Below, piece after piece: positions 1 to 11,300 of a DNA stretch of 64,000 nucleotides; within the stretch, counting starts at the first letter, position 1, and each line of letters begins with the position of its first letter. The translations under genes were made by a program, and so were the position numbers. The notes beneath the pieces are model-generated. The model was given only the letters and a program-made list of their open reading frames with translations. It had not been told where the DNA came from and did no database searches. Source of the DNA: Petrolisthes cinctipes (lineage: Eukaryota; Arthropoda; Malacostraca; Decapoda; Porcellanidae); assembly GCA_033782935.1 (NCBI GenBank), contig JAWQEG010002503.1:1-64000 (forward strand). Reading direction: 5' to 3'.

Positions 1-300
1 GGGGGGGCTGGAAGGGAAGAAAGGGGAGAGGGGGACTGCTGGAAAGGAGAGAAAGGAGAGGGGGGCTGGAATGAGGGAAAGGAGAGAGGGGACTGGTGGA
101 AAGGAGGAGGGGGCTGGTGGAAGGGAAGAAAGGAGAGAAAGGAGAGGGGGGTGCTGGAATTGGGGAGAGGAGAGGGGAGCTGGCAGGGAAGAGAGGGGAG
201 GGGAGGAGGGGCTGGAGAGTGGGTTGTAGTGTGGGAGAAGGAAGAGTGTGTGGAAGTGAAAAAGTGAGTGAGGAATCGGGGTGAAGGAGAGAGAGAGGAA
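1..300. repeat. G/A-rich low-complexity tract
   Basis: Nearly pure purine sequence built from loose repeats of GGAAAGGAGAGAGGGG and GGGGCTGG. The short open frames in it are made only of Gly, Arg, Glu and Lys and show no protein features, so I see no gene here. Confidence 0.9.
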
Positions 301-399
301 GGTGTTTAAATAAAGAAGTGGAGTTTGGTGGTGGAGGAGGTGCATGGACGAGGGTAGAGAAAAGGTGATGAAAGAATGGGAAGGAGGGGTGTGAGGAAC

Positions 400-624
400 T
401 GATAGATGGAACAGAAGAACAGATAGATGGAACAGAAGAACAGATAGATGGAACAGAATAACAGATAGATGGAACAGAATAATAGATAGTTGGAACAGAA
501 GAACAGATAGATGAACAGATAGATGGAACAGAAGAACAGATAGATGAACAGATAGATGGAACAGAAGAACAGATAGATGGAACAGAATAACAGATAAATG
601 GAACAGAAGAACAGATAAATGGAA
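400..624. repeat. 21-bp tandem repeat (GGAACAGAAGAACAGATAGAT)-type
   Basis: About ten imperfect copies of a 21-base unit reading roughly ATGGAACAGAAGAACAGATAG, with some units shortened to ATGAACAGATAG. The long minus-strand open frame over it is a by-product of the period being a multiple of three. Confidence 0.9.
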
Positions 625-639
625 GCACTGTGTGGAGGA

Positions 640-815
640 AAAATGAAAAGGAGAAAGAGGAGAAGAAGAAGGAGGAGGAAGAGGAGGAGAAGGAGAAAGA
701 GGAGGAGGAGGAGAAAGAGAAAGAGGAGGAGGAAGAGGAGGAGAAGGAGGAAGAAGAAGAAGGAGAAGAAAGATGATGAGGAGGAGGAGAAGGGGAAAAA
801 GAAAGAGAGGGAGGA
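640..815. repeat. Polypurine AGG/AAG tract
   Basis: Continuous purine run of AGGAGGAAG and AGAAGA units, about 170 bases. Such tracts can form triplex DNA. The plus-strand Arg/Lys frame is an artefact of composition. Confidence 0.9.
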
Positions 816-899
816 GTGGCATTTCATAAATAATCTAATACTGTATTCCAATATGTGTTATCCTCTCTTATCGTTTATAAAGAAGTTGTTATCTGCCTT

Positions 900-1359
900 T
901 ATTTTTTTAGTATTTCCATTATAATCGACTCGCAGCACTACTTTCAATTTATTCTCATTTATTTTTTATCTATTTATTTATTTATTTATTTATTTATTTT
1001 ATTTTATTTTTTATTTTTTTTATTATTTTTTTTTTTTCCATTATAGTCCCTTCATTTATTTTATTTTTTTCTTATTAATTTCCCCGGTCATATTTCGTCC
1101 TATTAATTTTGCTGTCTGATACAATATGCATTTTTTTTTTTTTTTTTTTTTTTTTCAGGCCACTAACAAAGTTTTGGATTGTTCGTCTGATTAATTTTTG
1201 GCCTCGTGTTTTTTTCAGCATTCGGTATAATTATGAAGTCGTGATTTTTTTCCCCCAATACGTTGATTGATTGATTGATATATATTGTCCTTTTTATTTT
1301 TCATTCTCCCCCCATATATATATATTTTTTTTTTGTTATGATAATGTTTTATTGATATT

Positions 1360-1360
<1 letters not shown>
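900..1360. other. T-rich non-coding stretch
   Basis: T-rich DNA with a TTTA repeat near 970-1010, a run of about 25 T at 1131-1155 and short TGAT and TA repeats. No gene seen. Confidence 0.7.

Positions 1361-1442
<82 letters not shown>
1361..1442. repeat. (GT)n microsatellite
   Basis: About 40 uninterrupted GT units. Confidence 0.98.
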
Positions 1443-1444
<2 letters not shown>

Positions 1445-1476
1445 ACTGAATGATTAGCTGACCTCTATTTTAGTAC

Positions 1477-1652
1477 CACAACCATCATCACCAACCTCAC
1501 CACCAACCTCACCACCACCACAACCATCATCACCACCAACCTCACCACCACCGTCATCACCAACCTCACCACCACCACCACCACCATCATCACCATTCTC
1601 ACCACCACCACCACCACCAACCTCACCACCACCACCATCACCATCCCACCCC
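1477..1652. repeat. CAC/CAT/AAC trinucleotide minisatellite
   Basis: Interwoven CACCAACCTCAC, CACCACCAC and CATCATCAC units. All open frames across it are low-complexity and have no recognisable domain. Confidence 0.92.
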
Positions 1653-1721
1653 AACCCTCGACCATAGAGGCATCCCCATCACTGAATGAAAAATACATAT
1701 ATATATACCAGTATTACTTGT

Positions 1722-2150
1722 CTTGCCTGCCCTGCCCTACCTTGTCTTGCCCTGCCCTGCCCTTCCTTGCCCTATCCTTTCCTACCCTGCCCTTCCCTTC
1801 CCTGCCCTGCCCTTCCCTTCCCTGCCCTTCGCTACCCTGCCCTGCCCTGCCTTTTCCTACCCTTCCCTGCCCTACCCTGCCCTCCCCAGTCTTGCCCTGC
1901 CCTTCCCTACCCTGCCCTGCTCTTCCCTGCCCTTCCCTCCTCTGTCTTGTCCTACCCTGCCCTATCCTTTCCTGTCCTGCCCTGCCCTATCCTTTCCTGT
2001 CCTGCCCTGCCCTGCCCTGCCCTGCTTTTTCCTGTCCTGCCCTGCTCTTCCCTTCCCTTCCCTGCCTTTTCCTACCCTTCCCTCCTCTGTCTTGTCCTAC
2101 CCTTCCCTTTCCTACCCTGCCCTGCTCTTCCCTGCCCTACCCTGCCCTGT
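1722..2150. repeat. Pyrimidine pentamer/decamer satellite (CCCTGC/CCCTTC)
   Basis: About 430 bases of CCCTGCCCTTC-like units in tandem with scattered TACCC variants. All three plus-strand frames stay open (Leu/Pro/Cys-rich) because the unit lacks stop codons, not because it is coding. Confidence 0.95.
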
Positions 2151-2337
2151 GTTGGTTGGTGGTGACAGCTGGGACTATTTGACAAGTGTCCGGTTCAGCC
2201 CCCAAGACCCCCACCAGCAGGACTCTATTATTTCACTGTCTGTCTGTCTGTCTGTCATGAGGGAAGGTTGGTGACAGATACTGGGTGTCACTTTTTTCGT
2301 AGGTTTTATGTTATTTTGTTGATTTATGAAGTTATTT

Positions 2338-2406
2338 GTATATTTATTTATTTATTTATTTATTTACCTACTTATTTATTTATTTATTTACTTATTTATT
2401 TATTTG
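2338..2406. repeat. (ATTT)n microsatellite
   Basis: About 16 imperfect ATTT units with ACCT and ACTT interruptions. Confidence 0.93.
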
Positions 2407-2581
2407 TTAAGCCATCGATTCCTTTAAGTGAAAAAAATAATAATGTAGAGGACAACGTAAGAAAATTAGTGAGAGAATATAAAGTTAATGCTGAAACATA
2501 TATATAAAAAAAATAGTTCACATTTTATCATAATATCAGTACCGTATGTAACCTGCCTTTGTCGACCCCATCTTCTGTCCA

Positions 2582-2582
<1 letters not shown>

Positions 2583-2634
<52 letters not shown>

Positions 2635-2782
2635 AATGAAAACAAAATAAAAAGGAAAGGAAAAAATGAGTTGGTCAGTCGTGCTTTGTTTCAATAATGA
2701 TAATAATAATAATAATAATAATAAAAACAAAATAAAAAGGAAAGGAAAAAATGAGTTGGTCAGTCGTGCTTTGTTTCATTAG
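2583..2782. repeat. Tandem duplication seeded by (AAT)n
   Basis: An (AAT)16 run followed by a segment of about 58 bases (AAACAAAATAAAAAGG through GTCGTGCTTTGTTTCA) occurs once at about 2636-2694 and again at about 2722-2780, the second preceded by its own AAT run. This is a recent direct duplication. Confidence 0.88.
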
Positions 2783-2819
2783 TTAGTTAAGGGACCCTGT
2801 GATGTTTATAGCCAGAAAA

Positions 2820-2930
2820 TTGGAGGTTAACGAGTCCTTCAATTATTGCCACGAAACACACACACACACACACCTATATAGAGGGAGCTTGTTTCGTGGC
2901 ATAGTCAGGAGGAATCAGAAGCCACCAAAT
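2820..2930. repeat. GGAATCAG-type hairpin repeat, copy 1
   Basis: Contains TTGCCACGAAACA and TGTTTCGTGGCA as inverted arms, then CAGGAGGAATCAGAAGCC. It is nearly identical to the copy at 20205-20290, including the central TATATAGA(G/A)GGAGCTTG; here the loop is enlarged by an (AC)n run. Confidence 0.85.
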
Positions 2931-3028
2931 CAGTGTTATCGTTTGGTTTAGTTGACATAAGTACGGTACTTAATGCCTTGTGCTGTTTTATTTTTATTTT
3001 TTATTTTTTATTCGTATCAACAACCATA

Positions 3029-3262
3029 ATCTTGTTTTGTTGTTGATTATTGTTGTTGTTTGTTGTTGTACGAAGATCACTGGTTTTTTGGGGGGGATGA
3101 AGGGGAGATAACAGTAATCTTGTTTTGTTGTTGTTGTTGTTGTTGTTGTTGTACGAAGATCACTTTTTTTGGGATGAAGGGGAAATAATATTAATCTTGT
3201 TTTGTTGTTGTTGTTGTTGTTGTTGTTGTACGAAGATCATGGTTGTTGGGTTTAAGGGGAGA
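3029..3262. repeat. Three tandem copies of an ~80-90 bp unit with (GTT)n
   Basis: Each copy begins AATCTTGTTTTGTTGTTG, carries a GTT run, then GTACGAAGATCA and a G-rich ATGAAGGGGA end. Copies start near 3029, 3115 and 3192. Differences are mainly in GTT number and loss of G residues. Confidence 0.88.
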
Positions 3263-3499
3263 CTCTCTTGTTGGTTGGTTGTTTGAAGGGCAACTGTTTC
3301 TTCTAATCTTTGCTGGAAATCGACCACCATATTGTTACTTTATGGGGATTCTGTTGTGTTGGAGAGGAATCAGTAGCTCTCCAATTTAGATGTTGGAATG
3401 TTCCTGTAAGGAGGTAATACACTTTTGGTACTTAGGATCGCCGTAATTTCCCCAAACTATGCCATGAAGGAAACAGGATCAGATCAATAAAAATTATGG

Positions 3500-4258
3500 T
3501 GGCCCGTTGCTTGGAATATTCTGGAGGAAACAGTTGCTCCGGATTTACCAGCATCATGTCCGTCGATCACAGCTTCCAGGCCTCGCAAACTATTTCCAGA
3601 CCAAGCGAAGGCCATTCCACAATGACACAGAACAAGGGACAAACGATCGACTGTATTGACAAGTCCTACAGCGCGGAAGTACATAAGCAAACCTATGGGA
3701 GGCAAATTCACCACGAGTGACACGAGCTGGAACATACAGAGGTGGCAGAGACGAGTTAAGAGGATGCAGCACATTACTTCTGATCTTGAATAGCATGCAC
3801 AATGATGCAACAAAACGACGGTGACTCAGATTACAATCAAGTGAACTGCTGGACAGAAAGTTAGCATTAGAAACAATCCTATCCAGCAACTTGAGATGGC
3901 AGTCAGCTGCTGAACACCATACTGGAGAACAGTATTCCATTAGAGTCAAAACAAAGGAGTTAAAATACCGCAGTAACAATGAGTGATCTCCGAACACACG
4001 CCAACCTCTACGTATAATACCCAACTTTTGTGAAACAGACCTCGAGATTGACCGCACATGCTTCTCAAACATCAGCTTGGCGTCAAATGTAACTCCTAGA
4101 ATAACCAAATTCTGAGACCCCTCCAATACAGTCCCATCAAGAATCAAGGGTGGCGATAAAGGGTACAACGTGTGAGACCTAGAGACGATCATTGCCCTAG
4201 TCTTACCAGCATTCAATCTCATACCCCACAACCTGCACCAATCACTTATCTTCACCAA
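3500..4258 (-). pseudogene. Decayed LINE: C-terminal part of a non-LTR reverse transcriptase
   Basis: The minus strand encodes about 220 aa typical of the region after the catalytic site of Jockey/CR1-like reverse transcriptases: ISDWCRLWGMRLNAGKT near the start, then LGVTFDAKLMFEKHVRSISR, the YFNSFVLTLMEYCSPVW block and a C-terminal VPCSVSLWNGL. The YADD catalytic box would lie upstream and is absent, so the copy is 5' truncated. After WNGL the frame shifts and related sequence continues to about 3500. Dead copy; clade not certain. Confidence 0.85.
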
Positions 4259-6118
4259 CTCAAATCCTGACCAAATGTAGCTTCCAGTCTACACAAGGTA
4301 TTTCCAGACCTAGCTAAGTCACTAAGAGAAAGCCCACTCCCAGACTAATCTTTTATCCACACTTAACACACATCCTGACCAAATTGTTACAGCTTCCAGA
4401 CCAAAACTTTTTTCACATCAACACTTCTTTAGGAGTAAAACGTACTTTAAAAAAATACACTTTGAAACCAAAATCTACCCCCCAGACCATAACTCACTTT
4501 CAGACCAGAATTAATTAAACAAAATCAAAAACACTTTCCAGACCAAAACACACACACTCACACACACACCTCTAGATCAAACAATACATACATCTCGATC
4601 AAAAACACTTACAGTACAAAACTCAACTTATTATAAATCAGACTTAACATGACACTAACTTTTCCTGAGGGCACGAATGGTTAAGTATGAAGCCTCACAG
4701 ACAGAGACCTTATATACTTACAGTAAACCACCAGCGCTCACTCACTCACACTCACTCAATCACACTCACCTGAGAATGTTGTTGTTGTTGTTGTTGTTTA
4801 GGGATCGCTGGGAGGGAAGAAAGACCGCAGGTAGGCCGCGAACAGGACCACAAATAAAGCTGACAATGTATTTATTAAACCTGCGACGACGGCGGTCCAG
4901 GTCAATTAAAGAGTGTATGATTTATTAGTATTATTAATAAATATATATTTTTTTGTAGATTGAAGTCACAGAGGGTTGTGATCAAGGTGTGATGTTGTTG
5001 TCGTCACGTACGCCTACTAAACCTCTAAAACCTCCCCCATTGGTGTTGTGGTTGGTGGGCCCCTTCCTTTATTTTTTTATTTTTTTTATTTTTAAGCTAA
5101 ACTCGGGGCTCGAACCGTCGGGGTTTTCACCAAGCTGTGGTGTTGTGGCCACGAGAGCTGATGGTGGGGGGCACCGAGTCGTGTGTGAGTGTAGTAGCGA
5201 GATTGGTCAGTGTGCATGGGAGTGAGTGTTTTTTTGGAGGATACCACTAGTTGAGGGAGGAGGGCAGGGAGACACAGAGCAACGTCCTCCCTCCACGCCG
5301 TCCCGAACACTTCTGAGCCCTCGACTTTCCAGCCCCCTCCCTACCTCCGCCGACAGAAAACGGAGACAACCCTCCCCCACCCAATAGAAATCTGGAATAT
5401 AGCCGAGAAAATGGGTCATAATGCGTCTGTGGTAATTGATGAATGGGTCTCCCTTGAGTCAGCCCCCTCCTCCCATCCCTCCTCCACTTGGTTATTCTAA
5501 TTTCTCCCCCGATAATGGAAATGGATGGGAAAATTCAACAATATTTTAGACTCGTACAATATCGCTTTGTTATACATTTTTCCCCCTAAACTACTGAAGT
5601 AAAAAGTGGATGTGTGATACTCATAAACATAAACCTACTTCCCCTACATAGTTGTTTATTTTCATACATTATGCAGTTCGTCACATCAAAAGGGAATTGA
5701 GTAAAGACCAGCAGATGGATGGCTCAGTGGCTGAGACGTCTCTCCTTCTGATAATTCCAGTCTCATGGTACTATTCTATTCTCTACTAAGTTTACTCTTT
5801 GGATGATTATAACAGTGATGCACCAATTGACATGCCTTGATTTATATACTTCTTCATATTCCTACGTTTAAGATGGTCCAGAAGGCTTCCTCAAGTGTGG
5901 CTTAAGTTTGCGCTGTTTAATTCATTTACACTCATATTATCTCGTCTCTTCTATCGCTGCCTCACCTTGAAAACTGTCTTTGTCTCTTGGAAGCACGTCT
6001 TACCTCAGCCCATATCAATTAAATGAAAAGTAACCGGTTTCATCCCTTTACCTATACAGCAGAATAAATAATTGCACTCACTCACACTATATTTTAACAT
6101 CTTCTAAATCTAAACTAT
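4259..6118. other. Non-coding stretch between LINE fragments
   Basis: No gene seen. 4260-4640 is A/C-rich with many copies of CCAGACCAAA at irregular spacing, a (GTT)n run lies at 4779-4798, and CCCTCC-rich DNA at 5230-5490. The short open frames have no recognisable content. Confidence 0.55.
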
Positions 6119-6119
6119 C

Positions 6120-6480
6120 TTAGAGGTAAATATCTTGAAGTATCTTGATAACCATTTCCTCTTTACCAATCAACTGGACGGATTCAGAAAGGCTCGTTTT
6201 ACTGGTGATCTTACTTACCCATATCTGGTTTTCTTCTCTTAGGGTTTATGGCAAGTCTTTGATCTCAGCCCTTGACATTTCCAAAGCTTTTGATACGGTG
6301 TGGCACAAATCACTGCTCTCCAAACTACCCTCCTCTGGCTTTCATCTTAATTCTCTGTGACATTTCCATTTCCTTCACTGATAGACCGATTTCAAACTCT
6401 TTTCCGTTCAGATTTTGCGTCCCAAACAAAAATAACAAACAAAATATTAAATGACATTGTACTAGGTTTGGGTGTAGCAT
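6120..6480 (+). pseudogene. Decayed LINE fragment containing RT palm motif
   Basis: The plus strand encodes, over several frames, pieces of a non-LTR reverse transcriptase: LFTNQLDGFRKARFTGDL in one frame, ALDISKAFDTVWHKSL (palm motif A, catalytic Asp of LDISKAFD) in the next, then DRFQTLFRSDFA in another. At least two frameshifts and a stop break it. Jockey/CR1-like by pattern; may be related to the element at 3.5-4.26 kb. Confidence 0.85.
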
Positions 6481-6719
6481 CACAACATTAAGGTGCAGGG
6501 TAATGAAGGATTGGTGCGAAGGGTTATACTGTCTTCATCATTATCCGTGCTCTTGTTTATATTTATAGCCTTATTAGTCTTGGCTATAACTGCCTCTACC
6601 ATCCACTTCCTTTGAACCCTCATATGTACACTACAATCCAGGTCAATACTGTATTAATCTTACAACAAACAACATGATTCTCCTTACGGGTCACATGTTA
6701 AGTCTATGTAGTGCCTAGG

Positions 6720-6870
<151 letters not shown>

Positions 6871-6954
6871 ACGACCCAGAATTTGTGGGACTTTGAAATT
6901 CATGCCTCATTTGGCTAATTGAGCAGGACTTGTTTTAGGCAGTAATTGGGGTTG

Positions 6955-7530
6955 TTATGGAGGAGAGGGAGTGAAGGTGGGGAAGAGAGGAGGAGGAGGG
7001 AGCTGATGTGTAAGAGGAAGGGAGGGAGGGAAGATAAGTGTTGTGTTGAAGAAAGAGGGAAATAGTAGAAAAAGTAGAAAGGGAAGAGACATAGAGTATT
7101 GGAAGAAATAAGATTAAGATAAGTAATGATGTTTGTGTAGGTGGCGTGAGGAGGGTAAAGTGAAAGGAGGATGGCAGGAGAGAAGAAAGGTGAAGGGAAA
7201 TGCCAGGGTAGGGAACGACTTGGGGAAGGAGGGAATCAAGTGTGGGAAAGTGGAAGGAGGGAATCACGAGTTGGAAAAGAGGAGGAAAGGGAGAAATGAG
7301 GAAGTAAACAAGGTTAGACACACAAGAAAAGAGAATAGAAAGAGAAATAAACGAGGGACAGACGAAGAAAATGGGAGGAAAGGGGACAAGGCAGAGAGAA
7401 GGGAGAATAAAATGGGGATATGAGAGAAGGCACCAGAAAAGAAAGGGAAGCAGATAGGACAAGAAAGGGAGAATGAAACGGGGTAATGAGGAAAGGAGGC
7501 AAAAAAGAAAGGGGGAGGGGACTACATGAG
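6955..7530. repeat. Long polypurine (GA-rich) domain
   Basis: About 575 bases, mostly A and G on the plus strand (GGAGGGAG, AAAGGAGG, GGGAGAATGAAA units). The open frames on both strands are compositional and I see no gene. Confidence 0.8.
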
Positions 7531-7591
7531 GGGAATGAAATCATACGTAGGAGTCCAGTATTGAAAGTTCACCTCTAATGCAAAAAGGAAT

Positions 7592-7772
7592 CAGGAGACT
7601 TGAGGTCCTGGTTACCACTTGAGGTCCTGATTACCACTTGAGGTCCTGATTACCACTTGAGGTCCTGATTACCACTAGAGGTCCTGATTACCACTAGAAG
7701 TCCTGGTTACCACTTAAGGTCCTGATTACCACTTGAGGTCCTGATTACCACTTGAAATTTTGGCTACCACTT
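7592..7772. repeat. 19-bp tandem repeat (GAGGTCCTGATTACCACTT)
   Basis: About nine head-to-tail copies of a 19-base unit; inner copies are nearly identical and outer copies diverge (GAAATTTTGGCTACCACTT, then GTTGTGGCTACC). Confidence 0.95.
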
Positions 7773-7973
7773 TTGGAGTTGTGGCTACCTGGCTACAAAG
7801 TGGTAAAATTTTAACCATTTCCACTTTATTGACGTAGACTTAATAATCCCCCCATAGTAGTGTTAATGTTCATTGTGGGAAGTGTGATAAAGTGGGTGAG
7901 TTGGAGACCACTTATTCCTTATTGATACAATCTGAGGGAATCAATAACCTATATTTCTCCGACAACATTGTGA

Positions 7974-8048
7974 GTACAGTCGTGGCACATAGTCCTTGAA
8001 CACACTTTCCCCTACACCCTGATCAAGGACTATGTGCCGTGACTGTAC
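7974..8048. mobile_element. 75-bp fold-back MITE, family A
   Basis: Terminal inverted repeats of 26 bases, TACAGTCGTGGCACATAGTC at the left and its near-perfect complement at the right, with a 23-base spacer. The TA followed by CAG at each end fits a Tc1/mariner-type element with TA target duplication. A second copy in reverse orientation lies at 53464-53538. It sits just beyond the 3' end of the MTPAP transcript. Confidence 0.88.
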
Positions 8049-8105
8049 ATACCTCCTCTTTAAAGGTAACTAAATTAAAGCATCATGTACAAAATTCTTT
8101 CAACA

Positions 8106-8111
8106 TTTATT
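8106..8111 (-). promoter_or_regulatory. Candidate poly(A) signal of MTPAP
   Basis: AATAAA on the minus strand, 240 bases after the MTPAP stop codon and the first canonical hexamer I noticed downstream. The cleavage site would fall just before the fold-back element at 7974-8048. Confidence 0.5.
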
Positions 8112-8350
8112 TACAGCTCATTCATGATAAGTTAACAAAACATAATAGTAACAAAAATATAATACATTCGGTCATACTGCTTGCAATGCAGATATGGTGC
8201 TCCAGGAAACTTTATTACACGACAGGACAACCCACAGAGATAATGCCATTTGGACCCAATCTGGCTTCCATTTACATCTGCACATTATATGATTCGGTCC
8301 CTCAAGCTTCTATCTATTCAGTGTTGATGCCTCACACCCTGCAGACTCTG

Positions 8351-11300
8351 TTACCTATACTTACCCTTTGAGAATCGTGCTGGCTTTACACCCCTGTTCT
8401 TCCAAATCTTCTTGGTGAGTGCTTGCTGCTTCAGATTAGACACCAGACCATTCAGATCCTCGTGATTATTTTTCTTCTTGCCCTTCCCTTGACCTGCTGT
8501 CACCATGTTGCTCTCTGTCTTCTGTGAACTCTTGTTAGTCTTTTGTGAGCTGCTTCCCTTTTTCTGTGAGTCATTCCCATCTACAAAGAGATTGGACCAG
8601 TTGACTGTGTACTTCATCCCTCCATGTTCAGGGTCTGGCCTCTGGAACCCATCCCAGAGTGGCAGAGCTCCCCAGGCTGACTCTCGGTCACTTCCATCGT
8701 TCTGATACATACACATTAATTATTATTCATTATAACCGAAATGCATACCACTTTAACAATACATCCAATCATCCTGACTCTTCCTAAATGTGCCAAAGAT
8801 TAAACGACATTATGAGATTGAAAGTTTCCAGTATTAGCAACATGTATTATACAGTAATTTAATGCACTTTATTATTGAAATTAATTGTTTCATGGTCCAT
8901 TCAATCAAGGGCTTGCTGTACATGGAACTACTACATATACATACACATACCAGGCTTTTATTCTCTGAAATAGGGGTAGCCACATCATGACGCACATCTC
9001 AGCACATGAAACTAATGTTATATACTGTACGGTATTCGTTAGAAGGATGATGATTATTGACAGGATAGAAAATGGCTAAGGTTACATGCTGCCAGTGGAG
9101 AAAATAGAGTAACATATATCCACCCACCTGGAGAGCCTTTGATCCCTCCAATAAGTAGCGGGCATTGGTGATCTCTGTACGGATCCGATCCACCTCCTCC
9201 AGGGTCACGTTTCGGCTTACATTAAGTTCTCTGCTGAGTGGGTTCTGGAAGAGGAGGGAATGGAGTGGGATGGTGTAACTGAAACCCCTAGACGGCTGGC
9301 CAAGATAGAAAAGTGACAAATTCTCAACCTCGCTTGGCAAGGTTATACTTGGGCAATCTCTATTTATCCTAATCCTAAAGGGGCTACTCACTTGCTGCCC
9401 CAAGGAAAACTCCCAATGAAGTTACGTGACAATGTTATATGCTGTGCTGAGAAGAAAGTTTTCTTGGCTAAAGATGTACATGTTATCTTGCCGTGATTTA
9501 AAGTGCCGACTTATATTTGTTATTGCGGGAAAATTAACTGACATAACACAACACCATTATATCACCATTTCCAACATAGTCATTCAAATCCCAATTTCAC
9601 ACCACACCTCCATATAATTATCCCTATAACCACTAACACCATCGTTAGCTAACTTTACACCTACCTTCAACTCCCCATTGACAAACACACACACACACCT
9701 GTATATACATGGCTCTGTGTTCAGGTTTAACGAAGCCAAGTCCATGTAGCAGTGAGAGCCCTTGTTCCCTGAAGTTGAAGCAATCATAGAACTCAAAGAA
9801 CCCCCTTAGTAACTCTTCCAGTGAATCTTTGTTCTCTGAAGACATCATCTGCTGCTGCATCTCCGAAGGGAACAAAAAGTAGGCATCTTCTGGCTCGTTG
9901 GTTGGGTCTGAATAAGTAGACAGTAATTAGAGGCACTGAAGTACAAGATTTCCAATTATTGGGGTATCACAGTGACTATTAATAATGTCAAAGCAAACAA
10001 CTATATATGAAAGAAGGTAATTAATAAAGTTTCTACCTGTAACTTACTCAAAACAATCTTATCTGCCAACTGTAACTAAAATCTTCTGACTCAAGCCAGA
10101 ACCAGAATGCTAGTTGAGCCTTTCCTTAACCATATATTATATTAATGGTACTATACAGTGAAAACATTTTACCCCATCAGAAGCTACTCACTGAATGGAG
10201 TAATCCCAAGAGTGCTGAGGGAAGGGATCACCTGGACGTTAGTAAGGTAGAAGAGCACAAGGAGCGTGAGAGAGAAGTTGGTGATCCAGCGGCCAGCAAA
10301 GGGAGAGGTGAGGTGTCGGTCAAGTGCCCATCGTCTCACAGCAAACACCAATGGACGCACACGTGGATCCCACTCACCATACAGGTAAAGCAACTGGCTC
10401 ATGTGGTACCCAGAACTGTCAGATATTGGGAATAATTAGTGTTTGTCATAATGCCTCTCTGTATGACATTTTCCTTACCCCTTAGATAACCTAGCTAAGG
10501 TAACTCTACCTATTCCCCTGAGTGGTGTGGGCCTTTTGGTTGAACCACCTTGACAGGTTAGTACAAACAGCCAAGAATAATTGGGTCATGACATATACTG
10601 TAGTACATTATAATCTTAATACATAAGCACTAACCTGTTTCCCAAGCTGAGATCACACTCCAAGTCAGTCAAATCATGGCGGTATTTGATGATGGGCACC
10701 TTGGCATTGAGGATTTTACGCACCTGTTGGTATACAGTATATTCTTAGTGTGTAGAAAACTCAGGAAACTTGTTGATAGCTTCAACACATTTTTTTACAT
10801 TAACCTATTGCACTTGCAACAAAAAAATACATGGACAGTGTATGATATATTGTTCAGTAATAAAAAAATTCAATAAATGAGAGTGAAGAGCAACCTAGCA
10901 TGATTGAATAGGATGGGAAGAAAGAGAAAGGACAAGAGAGAATTGCATTAGTGTAAAAGAGCACAATTAATATGAAGGCTTGGATAAGTAGGCATACCTA
11001 CAAGTATCTTGGCATAAAGGAAAAGGACTGAGTGAAGGAAAGCGAAAATTGAGATGGTGGACAGTAGTTTGGATAAGTTATTGTACCTGGGAGCATCCTG
11101 GCATGAAACAGTGTAGAAGGTCCGAGATAACCTCAAGGTGGCGCTGGAGTGACAACCGTGTACTGGATTGATTCCCACCACGCTTTTTGGCCTGGTACAT
11201 CAGCCGTGGTGGTTTTTCCTATAATTGTCAACACACATGAAATTGTTAAATACTATAGGTTAGGGGTGTCCCATGATTATGAAATACTGCAATATATTAG

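Noticed and set aside
306..924. Long open frames on both strands (181 aa Phe/Leu-rich, 101 aa Arg/Lys-rich)
   Set aside because: Produced by the 21-bp and AGG repeats, whose units lack stops; no domain or splice context.
1686..2274. Three overlapping open frames of 154-183 aa, Leu/Pro/Cys-rich
   Set aside because: All three frames open at once over a pyrimidine satellite; not coding.
7592..7772. CRISPR-like array
   Set aside because: The 19-bp units are contiguous with no spacers, and the genome is eukaryotic.
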